Source of the DNA: Prevotella sp.
GTDB lineage: Bacteria > Bacteroidota > Bacteroidia > Bacteroidales > Bacteroidaceae
Assembly: GCA_017483185.1 (NCBI GenBank)
Contig: JAFULM010000040.1
Span: 1 to 60,980 of the forward strand
Reading direction: 5' to 3'
DNA length: 60,980 nucleotides
This document shows, piece by piece, positions 38,845 to 46,937 of the stretch. Positions within the stretch are counted from its first letter, which is position 1, and each line of letters opens with the position of its first letter. The position numbers were made by a program, and so were the translations under genes. The notes under the pieces are model-generated. The model did not search any database and was not told the origin of the DNA. It was given only the letters and a program-made list of their open reading frames with translations.

Positions 38845-39134
38845 TGCGTTATTTGTTTTTAAGTTATTGTTATTCTAAAGTGACATCCGGCCCATCGCAT
38901 GGCCGTAAACAAGTCCCGCAAGTTCCGGACGGGCTTGCTCTATAATGCAAAAGTATGAAAGAAACAGGCTTTAAAGCATGGACAATCGTACGAAAATCAG
39001 TAATTATGTACGTTTTTGTGTTTTTCGGTGACTTTGTTGCCTGCTGGCAACATCGGATAAACATTTCTTCCGGTAGATACCAGCGGGTACATTCCTGTAA
39101 TCTTGCTTCAGTCTGGCTACCCATCCGCCCGCCA
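38845..39134. other. Upstream region of the GH27-GH78-GH28-GH28 operon
   Basis: No gene. It holds the operon's candidate -7 box and presumably the binding site for the hybrid regulator. No clear direct repeat or palindrome was recognised. Its right part is the 3' flank of the ATPase gene. Confidence 0.4.
38948..38955 (-). promoter_or_regulatory. Candidate -7 box of the glycosidase operon
   Basis: On the minus strand this reads TACTTTTG (TAnnTTTG), about 105 bases before the GH27 start. The -33 position lacks TTTG, which would suit regulator-dependent expression. Confidence 0.5.
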
Positions 39135-40472
39135 CTACATGTCTTCAAGCGTGAGGATACGGGAGCGGATTTCGTATCCGTGGAGGATTTTGTCGCGCAG
39201 ATGAGCCACTTTTTCCTCAAACCGTTCCGGCTTGAAGTTCTTTCTCTGGCGCTTGACCTCGGCTACGAGTGCCGGTGTATCGGTGTCGGAGGGGATGGCC
39301 ACGATGTCCACTTCCATCTGGTCGGTTTTTGCTCCCTTTGTCGTGTTCCACCACGAACCGATGTTCCGGTAGCGTCTTTCTTCCTTCAGCTTCTGTCTGA
39401 ACCATGCTTCGAGCGTAAGACCGGAGTATGTCGGATAGTCGGCGATAACGATGTCGCGCATCTTGTCGTTCAGTCCCATCTGCAGCAGGTCCTGATTTCG
39501 GGTTACGTATCTGAACCAGAAGCGGAGAAAGTTGTCCGCTATTTCGTAGCGCACGTTTTGGCTTCGCTCCTTCGACAGTATGGGGCGCTTCTTTGATATG
39601 ATCTCATAGTCCTCCTCCAGTCTGAGCAGCATGCCGCCGACACTTGTCTCTCCGACGGCCTGTGTGATTTCGGGAAGCGTGTTCTTCCCGGCGGCGATGG
39701 CCGAGAGAATGGAGAAATAGTTGCCGTATTTCTTTCCGAACTCCTGTGCGAGCAGGATTGTTCCTTCTTCAAGGAAGATGGAGTTTTCCTCTGTCACGCG
39801 TCCGATGATGTCATTGACGGTGAACGCCCGCCGGTCCATCAGCAACTCGACGTATTTCGGTACGCCGCCGGTGACGGTGAACAGGGCGAGCAGGTCGTCG
39901 TTGGTGTATTGCGGATAGTGGTCGGAAAGAATCTGTCTGATTACGGCCGTCGTGAACGGGCGGACGTGGATGATGGTGTCGCATCTGCCGTATAGCGGTT
40001 CCTTATAGTCCATGAAGATTTGGTGCATCAGGGTATATACGGAGCCGGATGCGATGAAATTGACATGGGTGACGTCCTTGTATCTGTCCCAAACATCCTG
40101 CATGCCGCTGAAGACGGACGGATTGATGTTGAAAAACTCCTGAAATTCGTCTATCACGAGATTGAACGGTGTGGTCTTGCCGACGACCATGAGCTGTTCG
40201 AACAGCTGAACGAAAGAGTTTATACCGTCCGGAACGTAGCAGCCGAGTGCCATGCGCGTGGTTTCGGAAAACCGGCGGCAGAGTGTCGCCTCGTTGTTCC
40301 GGCTCACAAAGAGATATACGGTCGGTGTCCCGTCACAACTTTTCAGTATCAGTTTTGTCTTGCCGATACGCCGCCGTCCGGTGATGACGCTCATCTGCGA
40401 ATGGTTGTCGAACGAACGTTGCCTTATCACGGCGAGCTGCTCCAATTCTTTTTCTCGGTTGTAGAACTTCAT
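39135..40472 (-). CDS. AAA-type ATPase with C-terminal DUF234/PD-(D/E)XK-like domain
   Basis: 445 residues, no signal peptide, so cytoplasmic. It starts MKFYNREKELEQL, as archaeal-type ATPases do. Walker A is GRRRIGKT (32-39), Walker B NLVIDEFQEFF (104-114), and SGSVYTLM is a sensor-like segment. A winged-helix-like middle (about 250-290) is followed by a C-terminal domain with EVDIVAIP (Glu387, Asp389) and AEVKRQ (Glu405, Lys407), the acidic/E-x-K pattern of PD-(D/E)XK nuclease folds. The family is widespread and of unknown function. The gene stands alone between the glycosidase operon and the regulator, with tandem promoters and two palindromes upstream. Confidence 0.88.
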   Translation of the reverse strand: MKFYNREKELEQLAVIRQRSFDNHSQMSVITGRRRIGKTKLILKSCDGTPTVYLFVSRNNEATLCRRFSETTRMALGCYVPDGINSFVQLFEQLMVVGKTTPFNLVIDEFQEFFNINPSVFSGMQDVWDRYKDVTHVNFIASGSVYTLMHQIFMDYKEPLYGRCDTIIHVRPFTTAVIRQILSDHYPQYTNDDLLALFTVTGGVPKYVELLMDRRAFTVNDIIGRVTEENSIFLEEGTILLAQEFGKKYGNYFSILSAIAAGKNTLPEITQAVGETSVGGMLLRLEEDYEIISKKRPILSKERSQNVRYEIADNFLRFWFRYVTRNQDLLQMGLNDKMRDIVIADYPTYSGLTLEAWFRQKLKEERRYRNIGSWWNTTKGAKTDQMEVDIVAIPSDTDTPALVAEVKRQRKNFKPERFEEKVAHLRDKILHGYEIRSRILTLEDM

Positions 40473-40525
40473 ATATGGTCTGATTTTAATTCCGCTACGG
40501 CTGATTTCGTGGCGCTTATCTTCTG

Positions 40526-40533
40526 CAAAGATA
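40526..40533 (-). promoter_or_regulatory. Proximal promoter box of the ATPase gene (P2)
   Basis: On the minus strand TATCTTTG is followed by CAGAAGATAAGCGCC, the same start as the other two copies of this promoter/leader element. The palindrome 40549-40566 covers the place of its -33 box. Confidence 0.55.
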
Positions 40534-40548
40534 GTGCAAATGAGCGCA

Positions 40549-40566
40549 ATGTGAACTTGTTCACAT
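40549..40566. promoter_or_regulatory. Operator-like palindrome ATGTGAAC-TT-GTTCACAT
   Basis: Perfect 8-bp arms with a 2-base centre. It lies between the two ATPase promoter boxes and over the -33 region of P2, a typical repressor position. The binding protein is unknown. Confidence 0.55.
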
Positions 40567-40591
40567 ATTGCCGAGTGCAGCCTGTCTTCTG

Positions 40592-40623
40592 CAAAGATAT
40601 GAAAAAATGTTTATGCTGCCAAA
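40592..40623 (-). promoter_or_regulatory. Distal ATPase promoter (P1), full TTTG-N20-TAnnTTTG match
   Basis: On the minus strand TTTG (40623-40620), exactly 20 bases, then TATCTTTG (40599-40592). It is followed by CAGAAGACAGGCTGCACTCG, almost identical to the leader after the promoter at 50883. Confidence 0.75.
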
Positions 40624-40656
40624 TTTCACGGCGGTTAATTTCACGGCGGTGAAATT
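40622..40656. promoter_or_regulatory. Direct repeat and palindrome at the ATPase -33 box
   Basis: AATTTCACGGCGG occurs at 40622-40634 and 40637-40649, 15 bases apart. The second copy is part of the palindrome AATTTCAC-GGCG-GTGAAATT (40637-40656). It abuts and partly overlaps the -33 box of P1. Confidence 0.55.
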
Positions 40657-40790
40657 TCGTTATTACGGCTTCCTGTGCAATTTAGAATTGCCTCCGTGCT
40701 ATATACGTTATGAGCTGGAGTAGAATAATTTCTTACAAAATCCTGTATGGAAAAACTTTCGTTTTTGCCGGTTTTCGAGGCCACCCCGAT

Positions 40791-41055
40791 GCCGTAAGGG
40801 CCTCCTTGGTCCGGAGTGAAGTTCGGTTGTGGTGCGGTTTGGGTGGCATTTTGGAGCCGGGAGGCCCTTACGGCTTTTCCGGAATGGCAAAAGGACGCAG
40901 TTTTTGATTGCCGATTTTGTTCGGAAAAGTTACCGTTTCTCTGCCGTAAGGGCCTCGCGAGGTTGCAACAAGCACGCCGTTGAGTTGCAACGGCGGCCTT
41001 GTTGCAACGCCGCGAGGGCCCTGTCAGAGAGTCGGGAGGCCCTTATTGCACGGCC
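40791..41055. repeat. GC-rich palindrome cluster (CCGTAAGGGCC type)
   Basis: Repeated GCCGTAAGGGCC, GGCCCTTACGGC and GTTGCAAC words. The flanks (TTACAAAATC..TGTA near 40734 and GAGCAAGTTGCAAAAAT near 41111) recur around the 50.3-50.5-kb cluster, so the unit is about 400 bp long. Confidence 0.65.
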
Positions 41056-41277
41056 GTGACCATGCCGCTGCTTTATGACGGGATGGTCGCCGTTTGTATA
41101 TGTCTAAGAATGAGCAAGTTGCAAAAATAGCGGTTTTCCAGCCGTAAAAACGGTCTGATTTTGACCTTCGTGAGATTTGAAAATTTGGGAGCGAGGCGGG
41201 AAAATTTTGGAAAGTGCCCCCGGATTTTGTGGTTAAATTCGGAATTAATTTGACAAAGATGTCCGATTTAGACGCAG

Positions 41278-41431
41278 AAAGTAGGGTCGCGACCCGTCGC
41301 GACCGCCACGGTGACGGGACGAGGATGCTTTTTCAGGGACACGAGGATGAAGCGTAGGGCCGGACATGGGCGTAATATGGGTGAAACGTGGTCGGCATGG
41401 TGGCGGTCGCGACGGGTCGCGACCCTACTTT
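41278..41431. repeat. TCGCGA hairpin element
   Basis: Arms AAAGTAGGGTCGCGACCC... (41278-41309) and ...GGGTCGCGACCCTACTTT (41400-41431) are reverse complements over about 32 bases. The loop of about 90 bases is unlike the other copies. Confidence 0.85.
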
Positions 41432-41502
41432 ATAAGCTTTGTGTTTACATCATATATCATAAAAAAACATGCAGCCATTGCGGTTATGCCGTGAAAAATT
41501 GT

Positions 41503-41510
41503 TATATTTG
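41503..41510 (+). promoter_or_regulatory. -7 box of the hybrid regulator gene
   Basis: TATATTTG matches TAnnTTTG; a TTG lies 22 bases upstream (41478-41480). Transcription would start at about 41516-41518, on the first in-frame ATG, so the second ATG (41540) is the more likely start. Confidence 0.65.
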
Positions 41511-41539
41511 CAGTCATGGGAACACGCAGGAGAAACCTA

Positions 41540-44500
41540 ATGAGACATATACTGCTGCTGACGGCCTTCATTCTGCTTTCAGCGACAGACTCACGGGCCG
41601 TCGACATCAACAAACTCGTGCTTTCGGCCAAGCGCATATCGTCGTTAGACGGCCTCTCGGGCAACACCGTCTATGACATCGTTCAGGACAGCAGCGGCTT
41701 CGTATGGATGGGAGCGGCCTACGGACTGTGCCGTTACGACGGCTATTCGTTCGTCAACTACTATTCGCTCGGCTGCGACCCGACGCGCCGGATTGACGCC
41801 ACGACGGGCAATCTCTATCATGACGCCCCCAACGCTCTGCTCTGGGTCCACACGTCCACGTTTGTCTTCGCCTGCTACGATCTGTGTCAGGGACGTTTCA
41901 TCGACTATACGGGACGGGGCGACGAGACGCGGCCGTTCCGCCGTTTTTTGCGTTCGGGCGGTGACGTATGGATGTATGACACGCGTTCGGGAATCCGTCA
42001 TGTGACACGTCGCGACGGCCGGTTCGCCTGCACGGACTATACGAAGGAGAACGGCCGTCTGCCGAGCAATCATGTGACGCGCCTCGTCGAAGACGGCCGG
42101 CACAACATCTGGGCGCTCACCGAGAGCGGACTGCTGCGTATCGGTCCCGACGGTCGGGTGACGACCGTTGTCGGCGGCCGGCGCTACATCATGGGCAACA
42201 GCTACGGCGGAAACGTCCTTTGCCTCTCGTCCGGCAATCGGGTCGAGATGTTCTCTCCCGACGGACGTGTCCTGCGACGCACGGTGATACCCGAAGAGCT
42301 GGGAGCCGTGAAGACGATCAGGAGCAATTTCGTGTGGCAGGACCGCTGGATGATCTTCAGCGGTGAGACATACAGCATAGACCTCCGGACGTTCCGGGCG
42401 TCGAAACCCGACGACCTGCAGATGGCCAACGGACTTCTGCTCGACTCGATGGACGGCTATTTCTTTGAGTCCAACAAGAGCGGCGACCTCTGGATATTCC
42501 CTCCCGAGGGCGATGTCCGGAAACTGTCGCTGCTGAAGGACATCCGGCTGACGGTGGAGCGACAGCGGAAGTATAACATCCGGCGGGGCCGCGACGGACT
42601 GTTTTATATCGCCTCCCACGGCAACGGCCTCTTCATCTACGACTTCCCCACGGGAACGTTGCGTCACTTCTCGGCCAACGATGCCCAGGCGGTGATAGAC
42701 AATGACTATCTCAACAACATCGCCATCGGCCGCGACGGTTGTCTCTGGGTCGCCCAAGAGTCTGCCGGCGTGTCGCGCATAGCCGTTTCGGAGCAGTCGG
42801 TGGCCGAGTTTGTCCAGCCCGTTCCGGGGCTGAAGAGCACCTGGGCCAACAACGTCTGCATGGTTACGGCGGCCGGTGGCGACGGGCGTGACGTCATATT
42901 GGCCACGAAGGACAACATGATGTATTCGTTTGACGTCACCGGCGGCCGTATGACCTCCATCGGCGAGACGGCCGGCTGCGTCATGGCACGTCTGACCGAC
43001 CGCGGCGGGCATGAGTGGCTCGCCACGCGCGGCGGCGGACTCTATGTCGACGGACGCCGATACAGTAAGTATGACAGCGGCCACCATATCCCGACAAACG
43101 ATCTTTATGACATCTTTGAGGACCGTCACGGGCGCGTCTGGATGGCGTCATACGAGAACGGACTCGTCATGACGCGCTATGAGAAGGGCGGCCGTCTCCG
43201 ATTCCGTTCGCTTCTCAATCGCGATATCAACGAGTCGAGGCTCCATCAGTTTGAGCCCGGGCCCGACGGATGGCTGTGGATAGCGTCGTCTAACGGCCTC
43301 TATGCCGTGGACACCAAGCGCCGTGAAATCACCAACGACGACTTCATCTGCTTCAACACCACCGCCGGCGGATTCCCTTACGACGAGATGCGCTGTATGT
43401 TCTACGACGGCCGCTATCTCTGGACGGGCGGCAAGGGCAGCGGTGTCGTGCGCTGCCGTTTCGGACGGGACATGCGCCTTGAGGAGACGGTCGCCGTCAC
43501 CACCACCGAGGGACTGGCCGACAACAGCGTCTCTGCCCTGCAGGCTGACCGCCACGGCGCCATCTGGGCCGCCACGGAAAACGGTCTTTCGCGCATCTAC
43601 GACAAGGACATGAAGGTGAAGACCTATCGCTTCGGAAAATCCTTCGAACGCAATATCTATTCCGAGAACAGCTCACTGCTGCTCCCCGACGACCGGCTGC
43701 TTTTCGGTACGCGCAGCGGACTGACCGTCATAACGCCGCCGGCTGACGACGGCAGCGACGCTACGGCGGCGCCACGGGTCTCGATCACCGACATCAGCAT
43801 CAATGGTGTGTCGGCCGCCGACAGCGGACTGACGGAACGGGCGGTCAGCCATTCGGACGTCCTGCGCCTGCGCCACAATGAGAACACGCTGTCGCTGTCG
43901 TTCTCCAACTTTGAATATGCCGCCATAGAGTCGGCGCTCTATCAGTATTATCTCGAAGGGGTGGAGGACACGTGGCGTCCCATGACCAGTGTCAACCGAG
44001 CCTACTACGGCAACCTTCGCCCCGGCCGATATGTCTTCCACATACGCTCTCTCGCCGACGGCCGTTGGGGACCGGAACGCACGTTGACAATCATCATCGC
44101 CCAACCGTGGTACAACACGTGGTGGGCGTGGCTGATCTATGTGGTCGTGGCCTCGCTGTTCATATTATATATATATAACAACGCACGCGAACGGCTGCGC
44201 CTCCATCAGCAGATGAAGTTGGAGAAACAGCTCACGGAGTTCCGTCTGAGCTTTTTCACCAGCATCACCCATGAATTCCGTACGCCGCTGGCCATCATCC
44301 GCGGGGCGATAGACCGTCTCGGTGACACTTCCCGACCACCGTCGAAGGCCGCTCTGCAGACCGCACGGAGAGGTACGCGGCGTATGCTCCGGTTGGTCGA
44401 CACGCTGATAGAGTTCCGCAAGGTCAATACGGGCCACATGCGGTTGCAGGTCGAGGAGGGCGACATCATTGACTTCGTGCGGTCCATCTATCAGGACTTC

Positions 44501-45853
44501 TGGAGCATTGCGCGTCAGAAAGAGATGCACACCGTGTTCACGCCTTTCGCCAAGAGCTACACGATGGTCTTTGACCGGAGGATGGTGGAGATGATGGTGT
44601 ACAACCTGATGAGCAATGCCGTCAAGTATGCGCCCGAGCGTGGCAATGTCTCACTGGTCGTGCGCAAGGACGGCGACAGCCTTGTCATCACCGTCGAGGA
44701 CGACGGCCCCGGCATCGGGGAGGAACAGCAGAAGAGTCTCTTCCAGCCCTTCATGCACGGACTGGTGTCACAGGGCGGCATGGGCATTGGTCTGTATATG
44801 GTCCACAGCATGGCCGCCATCCATCACGGCACGCTTTGTTATCGTCGGGTGGGGGACAGCGGCGGTTCGATATTCACAATAAAGCTGCCCGCTGATGTCT
44901 CCGCATACGGGAGGGAGGACTTCAAGAAGGCGATGGCAGTCGACACGTCACGCTCCAAGGAGGACACCGCAGCACGCGAGGAGACAATAAAGGAGTTGGG
45001 ACCGAAGGCTCTCAACGACCTGACCATAGCCATCATAGAAGACGACCCCGACATGATGGAGCAAATCGGAGATGAGACGGGACGCTATTTCCATACCGAC
45101 CGTTATCTGACGGGACGTGCCGCTCTCGATGGCATCACCGCCCGCCGCCCGTCATTGGTCATCTGCGACGTGATGCTGCCGGACATGAGCGGTTATGACA
45201 TTGTCCGCCGGCTGAAGGCCGAGGCCGCCACAGCGTCGCTGCCGGTCATCATGCTGACTGCCTTGGACGATGACAACCACCGTATGCAGAGTTACGATGC
45301 CGGCGCGGACGACTATATGGTGAAACCGTGCAACTTCCGTCTGCTCATGGCGCGTGTCATCCAGCTGATCAAGGAGAGCCGCCGACAGATGCCGACCGCC
45401 ACACCGGCTCCGGCCGTCATGACACAACAGTCGTCGCCCGACCCGTCGTCTGCGGAACAATCGCCCGAAAAACAAAACGAGGTGTCGGCGCAAATAACGT
45501 CCGACACCTCGTTGCCCGGACTGATAACGTCGCAGGCGGACAAGAGTTTTCTCGACCGCATGACCGCCTTGACGGCCAAGCACATATCCGACCCGGACTT
45601 CACCGTCGACCGTCTTGCCGACATGCTCGGCATGGGGCGCACGAAGATGTTTGCCAAAACAAAAGAGCTGACAGGCATGTCGCCGAACAAATATCTGCAA
45701 AACCAACGCCTGGTCACCGCAGCCCGATTGCTTGCCGAAGGTCATCTGACGGTGGCGGAGGTGAGCTATCGCGTCGGCATAAAGGACTCCTCGTATTTCA
45801 ATAAGTGCTTCAAGGCGAAATATGGGGTTGTGCCAAGCAAATATAAGGGATAG
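41540..45853 (+). CDS. Hybrid two-component system sensor/response regulator (HTCS) with AraC output domain
   Basis: 1437 residues from ATG 41540, chosen because AGGAGA lies 8 bases upstream and the promoter abuts ATG 41516. A signal segment (LLLTAFILLSATDSRA) leads to a periplasmic sensor of two-component-propeller repeats (SLDGLSGNTVYDIVQDSSGFVWMG, GLPSN- and DRHGRVWMAS-type blades) and a Y_Y_Y domain (YQYYLEGVEDTW). Then come a membrane helix (about 861-881), the kinase (SITHEFRTPL, His911; NLMSNAVKYA; DDGPGIG; GMGIGLYM), a receiver (VICDVMLPD, Asp1210; Lys in MVKP) and an AraC helix-turn-helix C-terminus. Such proteins bind glycan fragments and activate neighbouring polysaccharide genes; here probably the rhamnogalacturonan cluster at 22-39 kb. 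Confidence 0.95.
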   Translation: MRHILLLTAFILLSATDSRAVDINKLVLSAKRISSLDGLSGNTVYDIVQDSSGFVWMGAAYGLCRYDGYSFVNYYSLGCDPTRRIDATTGNLYHDAPNALLWVHTSTFVFACYDLCQGRFIDYTGRGDETRPFRRFLRSGGDVWMYDTRSGIRHVTRRDGRFACTDYTKENGRLPSNHVTRLVEDGRHNIWALTESGLLRIGPDGRVTTVVGGRRYIMGNSYGGNVLCLSSGNRVEMFSPDGRVLRRTVIPEELGAVKTIRSNFVWQDRWMIFSGETYSIDLRTFRASKPDDLQMANGLLLDSMDGYFFESNKSGDLWIFPPEGDVRKLSLLKDIRLTVERQRKYNIRRGRDGLFYIASHGNGLFIYDFPTGTLRHFSANDAQAVIDNDYLNNIAIGRDGCLWVAQESAGVSRIAVSEQSVAEFVQPVPGLKSTWANNVCMVTAAGGDGRDVILATKDNMMYSFDVTGGRMTSIGETAGCVMARLTDRGGHEWLATRGGGLYVDGRRYSKYDSGHHIPTNDLYDIFEDRHGRVWMASYENGLVMTRYEKGGRLRFRSLLNRDINESRLHQFEPGPDGWLWIASSNGLYAVDTKRREITNDDFICFNTTAGGFPYDEMRCMFYDGRYLWTGGKGSGVVRCRFGRDMRLEETVAVTTTEGLADNSVSALQADRHGAIWAATENGLSRIYDKDMKVKTYRFGKSFERNIYSENSSLLLPDDRLLFGTRSGLTVITPPADDGSDATAAPRVSITDISINGVSAADSGLTERAVSHSDVLRLRHNENTLSLSFSNFEYAAIESALYQYYLEGVEDTWRPMTSVNRAYYGNLRPGRYVFHIRSLADGRWGPERTLTIIIAQPWYNTWWAWLIYVVVASLFILYIYNNARERLRLHQQMKLEKQLTEFRLSFFTSITHEFRTPLAIIRGAIDRLGDTSRPPSKAALQTARRGTRRMLRLVDTLIEFRKVNTGHMRLQVEEGDIIDFVRSIYQDFWSIARQKEMHTVFTPFAKSYTMVFDRRMVEMMVYNLMSNAVKYAPERGNVSLVVRKDGDSLVITVEDDGPGIGEEQQKSLFQPFMHGLVSQGGMGIGLYMVHSMAAIHHGTLCYRRVGDSGGSIFTIKLPADVSAYGREDFKKAMAVDTSRSKEDTAAREETIKELGPKALNDLTIAIIEDDPDMMEQIGDETGRYFHTDRYLTGRAALDGITARRPSLVICDVMLPDMSGYDIVRRLKAEAATASLPVIMLTALDDDNHRMQSYDAGADDYMVKPCNFRLLMARVIQLIKESRRQMPTATPAPAVMTQQSSPDPSSAEQSPEKQNEVSAQITSDTSLPGLITSQADKSFLDRMTALTAKHISDPDFTVDRLADMLGMGRTKMFAKTKELTGMSPNKYLQNQRLVTAARLLAEGHLTVAEVSYRVGIKDSSYFNKCFKAKYGVVPSKYKG

Positions 45854-45927
45854 TCGGAGTGGTCATGCGGTAGTGGGTTGTCAGCAAAGCTGTCCTCACT
45901 ACTCATTCCTCACTAACCGACTATCCC
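45847..45927. terminator. Weak convergent hairpin
   Basis: GGGATAGTCGG, overlapping the regulator stop, pairs with CCGACTATCCC (45917-45927) across a 59-base loop. No T-tract. A possible shared 3' structure for the convergent regulator and phosphatase genes. Confidence 0.35.
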
Positions 45928-45936
45928 CAGAATTCC

Positions 45937-46878
45937 TTACTTACTCCTTGTGACGGTATGGAGAATGTGTCCTATCTTGTCAATCATGTGCAGGCGCAGT
46001 TCCTTCTTTCCGGCCGCAATGACTGAGAATCCGGGCTCCGGACTGCAGAAGACCGTGCCTTCCGTGGGCCTCACCTTGCGGCTCAGCGAGGCAGAGGAGT
46101 TGACGACGAAGTCCGTCCGGCTGCCTTGCGGGCGCAGATGCTGGAAGTTGTGGATATGTCCGCAGGCATATATGTCCACGTTGTGGCGGCTGAGGATGGT
46201 GCCCACCGTGCTCTGCATGTCGGTGCGTTCGCTGCCGTCTTTGGGTGTTTCGGCGTAGACGGGGTGATGGCCGATGACGATGACCCAGTCTTCGCGTGCC
46301 GCCGTGAGCACGGAGTCGAGCCATTGCGTCTGACGGTCACGGTCCTGACGGCAAGCGTCGGGATAGGAAGAGCTTTCGTTGCGGTACTTTCCGATGAGCG
46401 GCGTCGTGTCGATGAAGACGAGGCGGACGGAGGTTCCGTCGTCTTCGAGCACGCGGGTGTAGTAGCGTGACGGCATTTCCCAGCGGCGGCTGACAGCAGA
46501 ATAGTCGATGACGGCCTGTGTGTTGCCGCGGTACTCGTGGTTGCCGAGAATGGGATACCACGGGAGCATCAGCTCCGGATGGCTGTAGATGAGCTCATAG
46601 TTTGTCATCCAGAGCGGGTCCTTGACGCTTGCCACACCCTCGAAATGGTGGACATCGCCGGCCGCTACGACACACTCGGGGCCTATCTCGTCGGCCATCC
46701 GGCCCATCAGTTCCGCTATCGGCTTCTGGTCGTAGTAGCCGTTGCGCCCCATGTCGTTCACGAGGAAGAAGTTTACGTCGCTCTTCAGCGCTTTCCATTC
46801 GGTCGCTGTCTGAGCCATGACGGTCATGGCGGCAAACAGCAGACACAGCATCAGGAATGGTCTTTTGTTCTTGTTCAT
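45937..46878 (-). CDS. Secreted purple-acid-phosphatase-like metallophosphoesterase
   Basis: 313 residues, signal peptide about 1-22 (TVMAQ). The calcineurin-like metal motifs are complete: NDMG (Asp42), AAGDVHH (Asp75), ILGNHEY (Asn113, His114), VIGHHPVY (His204) and CGHIHNFQH (His241, His243). It resembles small tartrate-resistant acid phosphatases. The D-x-x-Y tyrosine ligand of true purple acid phosphatases is His78 here (GDVHH). It should hydrolyse phosphomonoesters in the periplasm or outside the cell. It lies 59 bases downstream of the TonB receptor and is probably co-transcribed, which suggests phosphate scavenging as a joint role; that is inference. Confidence 0.88.
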   Translation of the reverse strand: MNKNKRPFLMLCLLFAAMTVMAQTATEWKALKSDVNFFLVNDMGRNGYYDQKPIAELMGRMADEIGPECVVAAGDVHHFEGVASVKDPLWMTNYELIYSHPELMLPWYPILGNHEYRGNTQAVIDYSAVSRRWEMPSRYYTRVLEDDGTSVRLVFIDTTPLIGKYRNESSSYPDACRQDRDRQTQWLDSVLTAAREDWVIVIGHHPVYAETPKDGSERTDMQSTVGTILSRHNVDIYACGHIHNFQHLRPQGSRTDFVVNSSASLSRKVRPTEGTVFCSPEPGFSVIAAGKKELRLHMIDKIGHILHTVTRSK

Positions 46879-46937
46879 ATTGTCTTAAATGTATTTTTGG
46901 TTATTGTTGTTCTTGTCCGTGATTCCGGCTGGCCGGG

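Larger units (their letters stand above)
40473..41515. other. Intergenic region with tandem promoters, GC-rich cluster and TCGCGA hairpin
   Basis: No gene. From left to right: ATPase leader, two promoter boxes with palindromes, a GC-rich repeat tract (about 40733-41135), a TCGCGA hairpin (41278-41431) and the regulator's promoter. Confidence 0.7.

Noticed and set aside
38870-39220. Possible small minus-strand gene between the glycosidase operon and the ATPase
   Set aside because: It overlaps the ATPase 3' end in another frame and contains the operon's promoter; no family resemblance.
39135-40472. Reading the ATPase as an insertion-sequence helper or transposase ATP-binding protein
   Set aside because: No terminal repeats or transposase nearby, and the C-terminal DUF234-like domain is not part of IS21-type helpers.
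41645-43129. 494-residue minus-strand ORF opposite the sensor
   Set aside because: Shadow of the propeller domain of the hybrid regulator.
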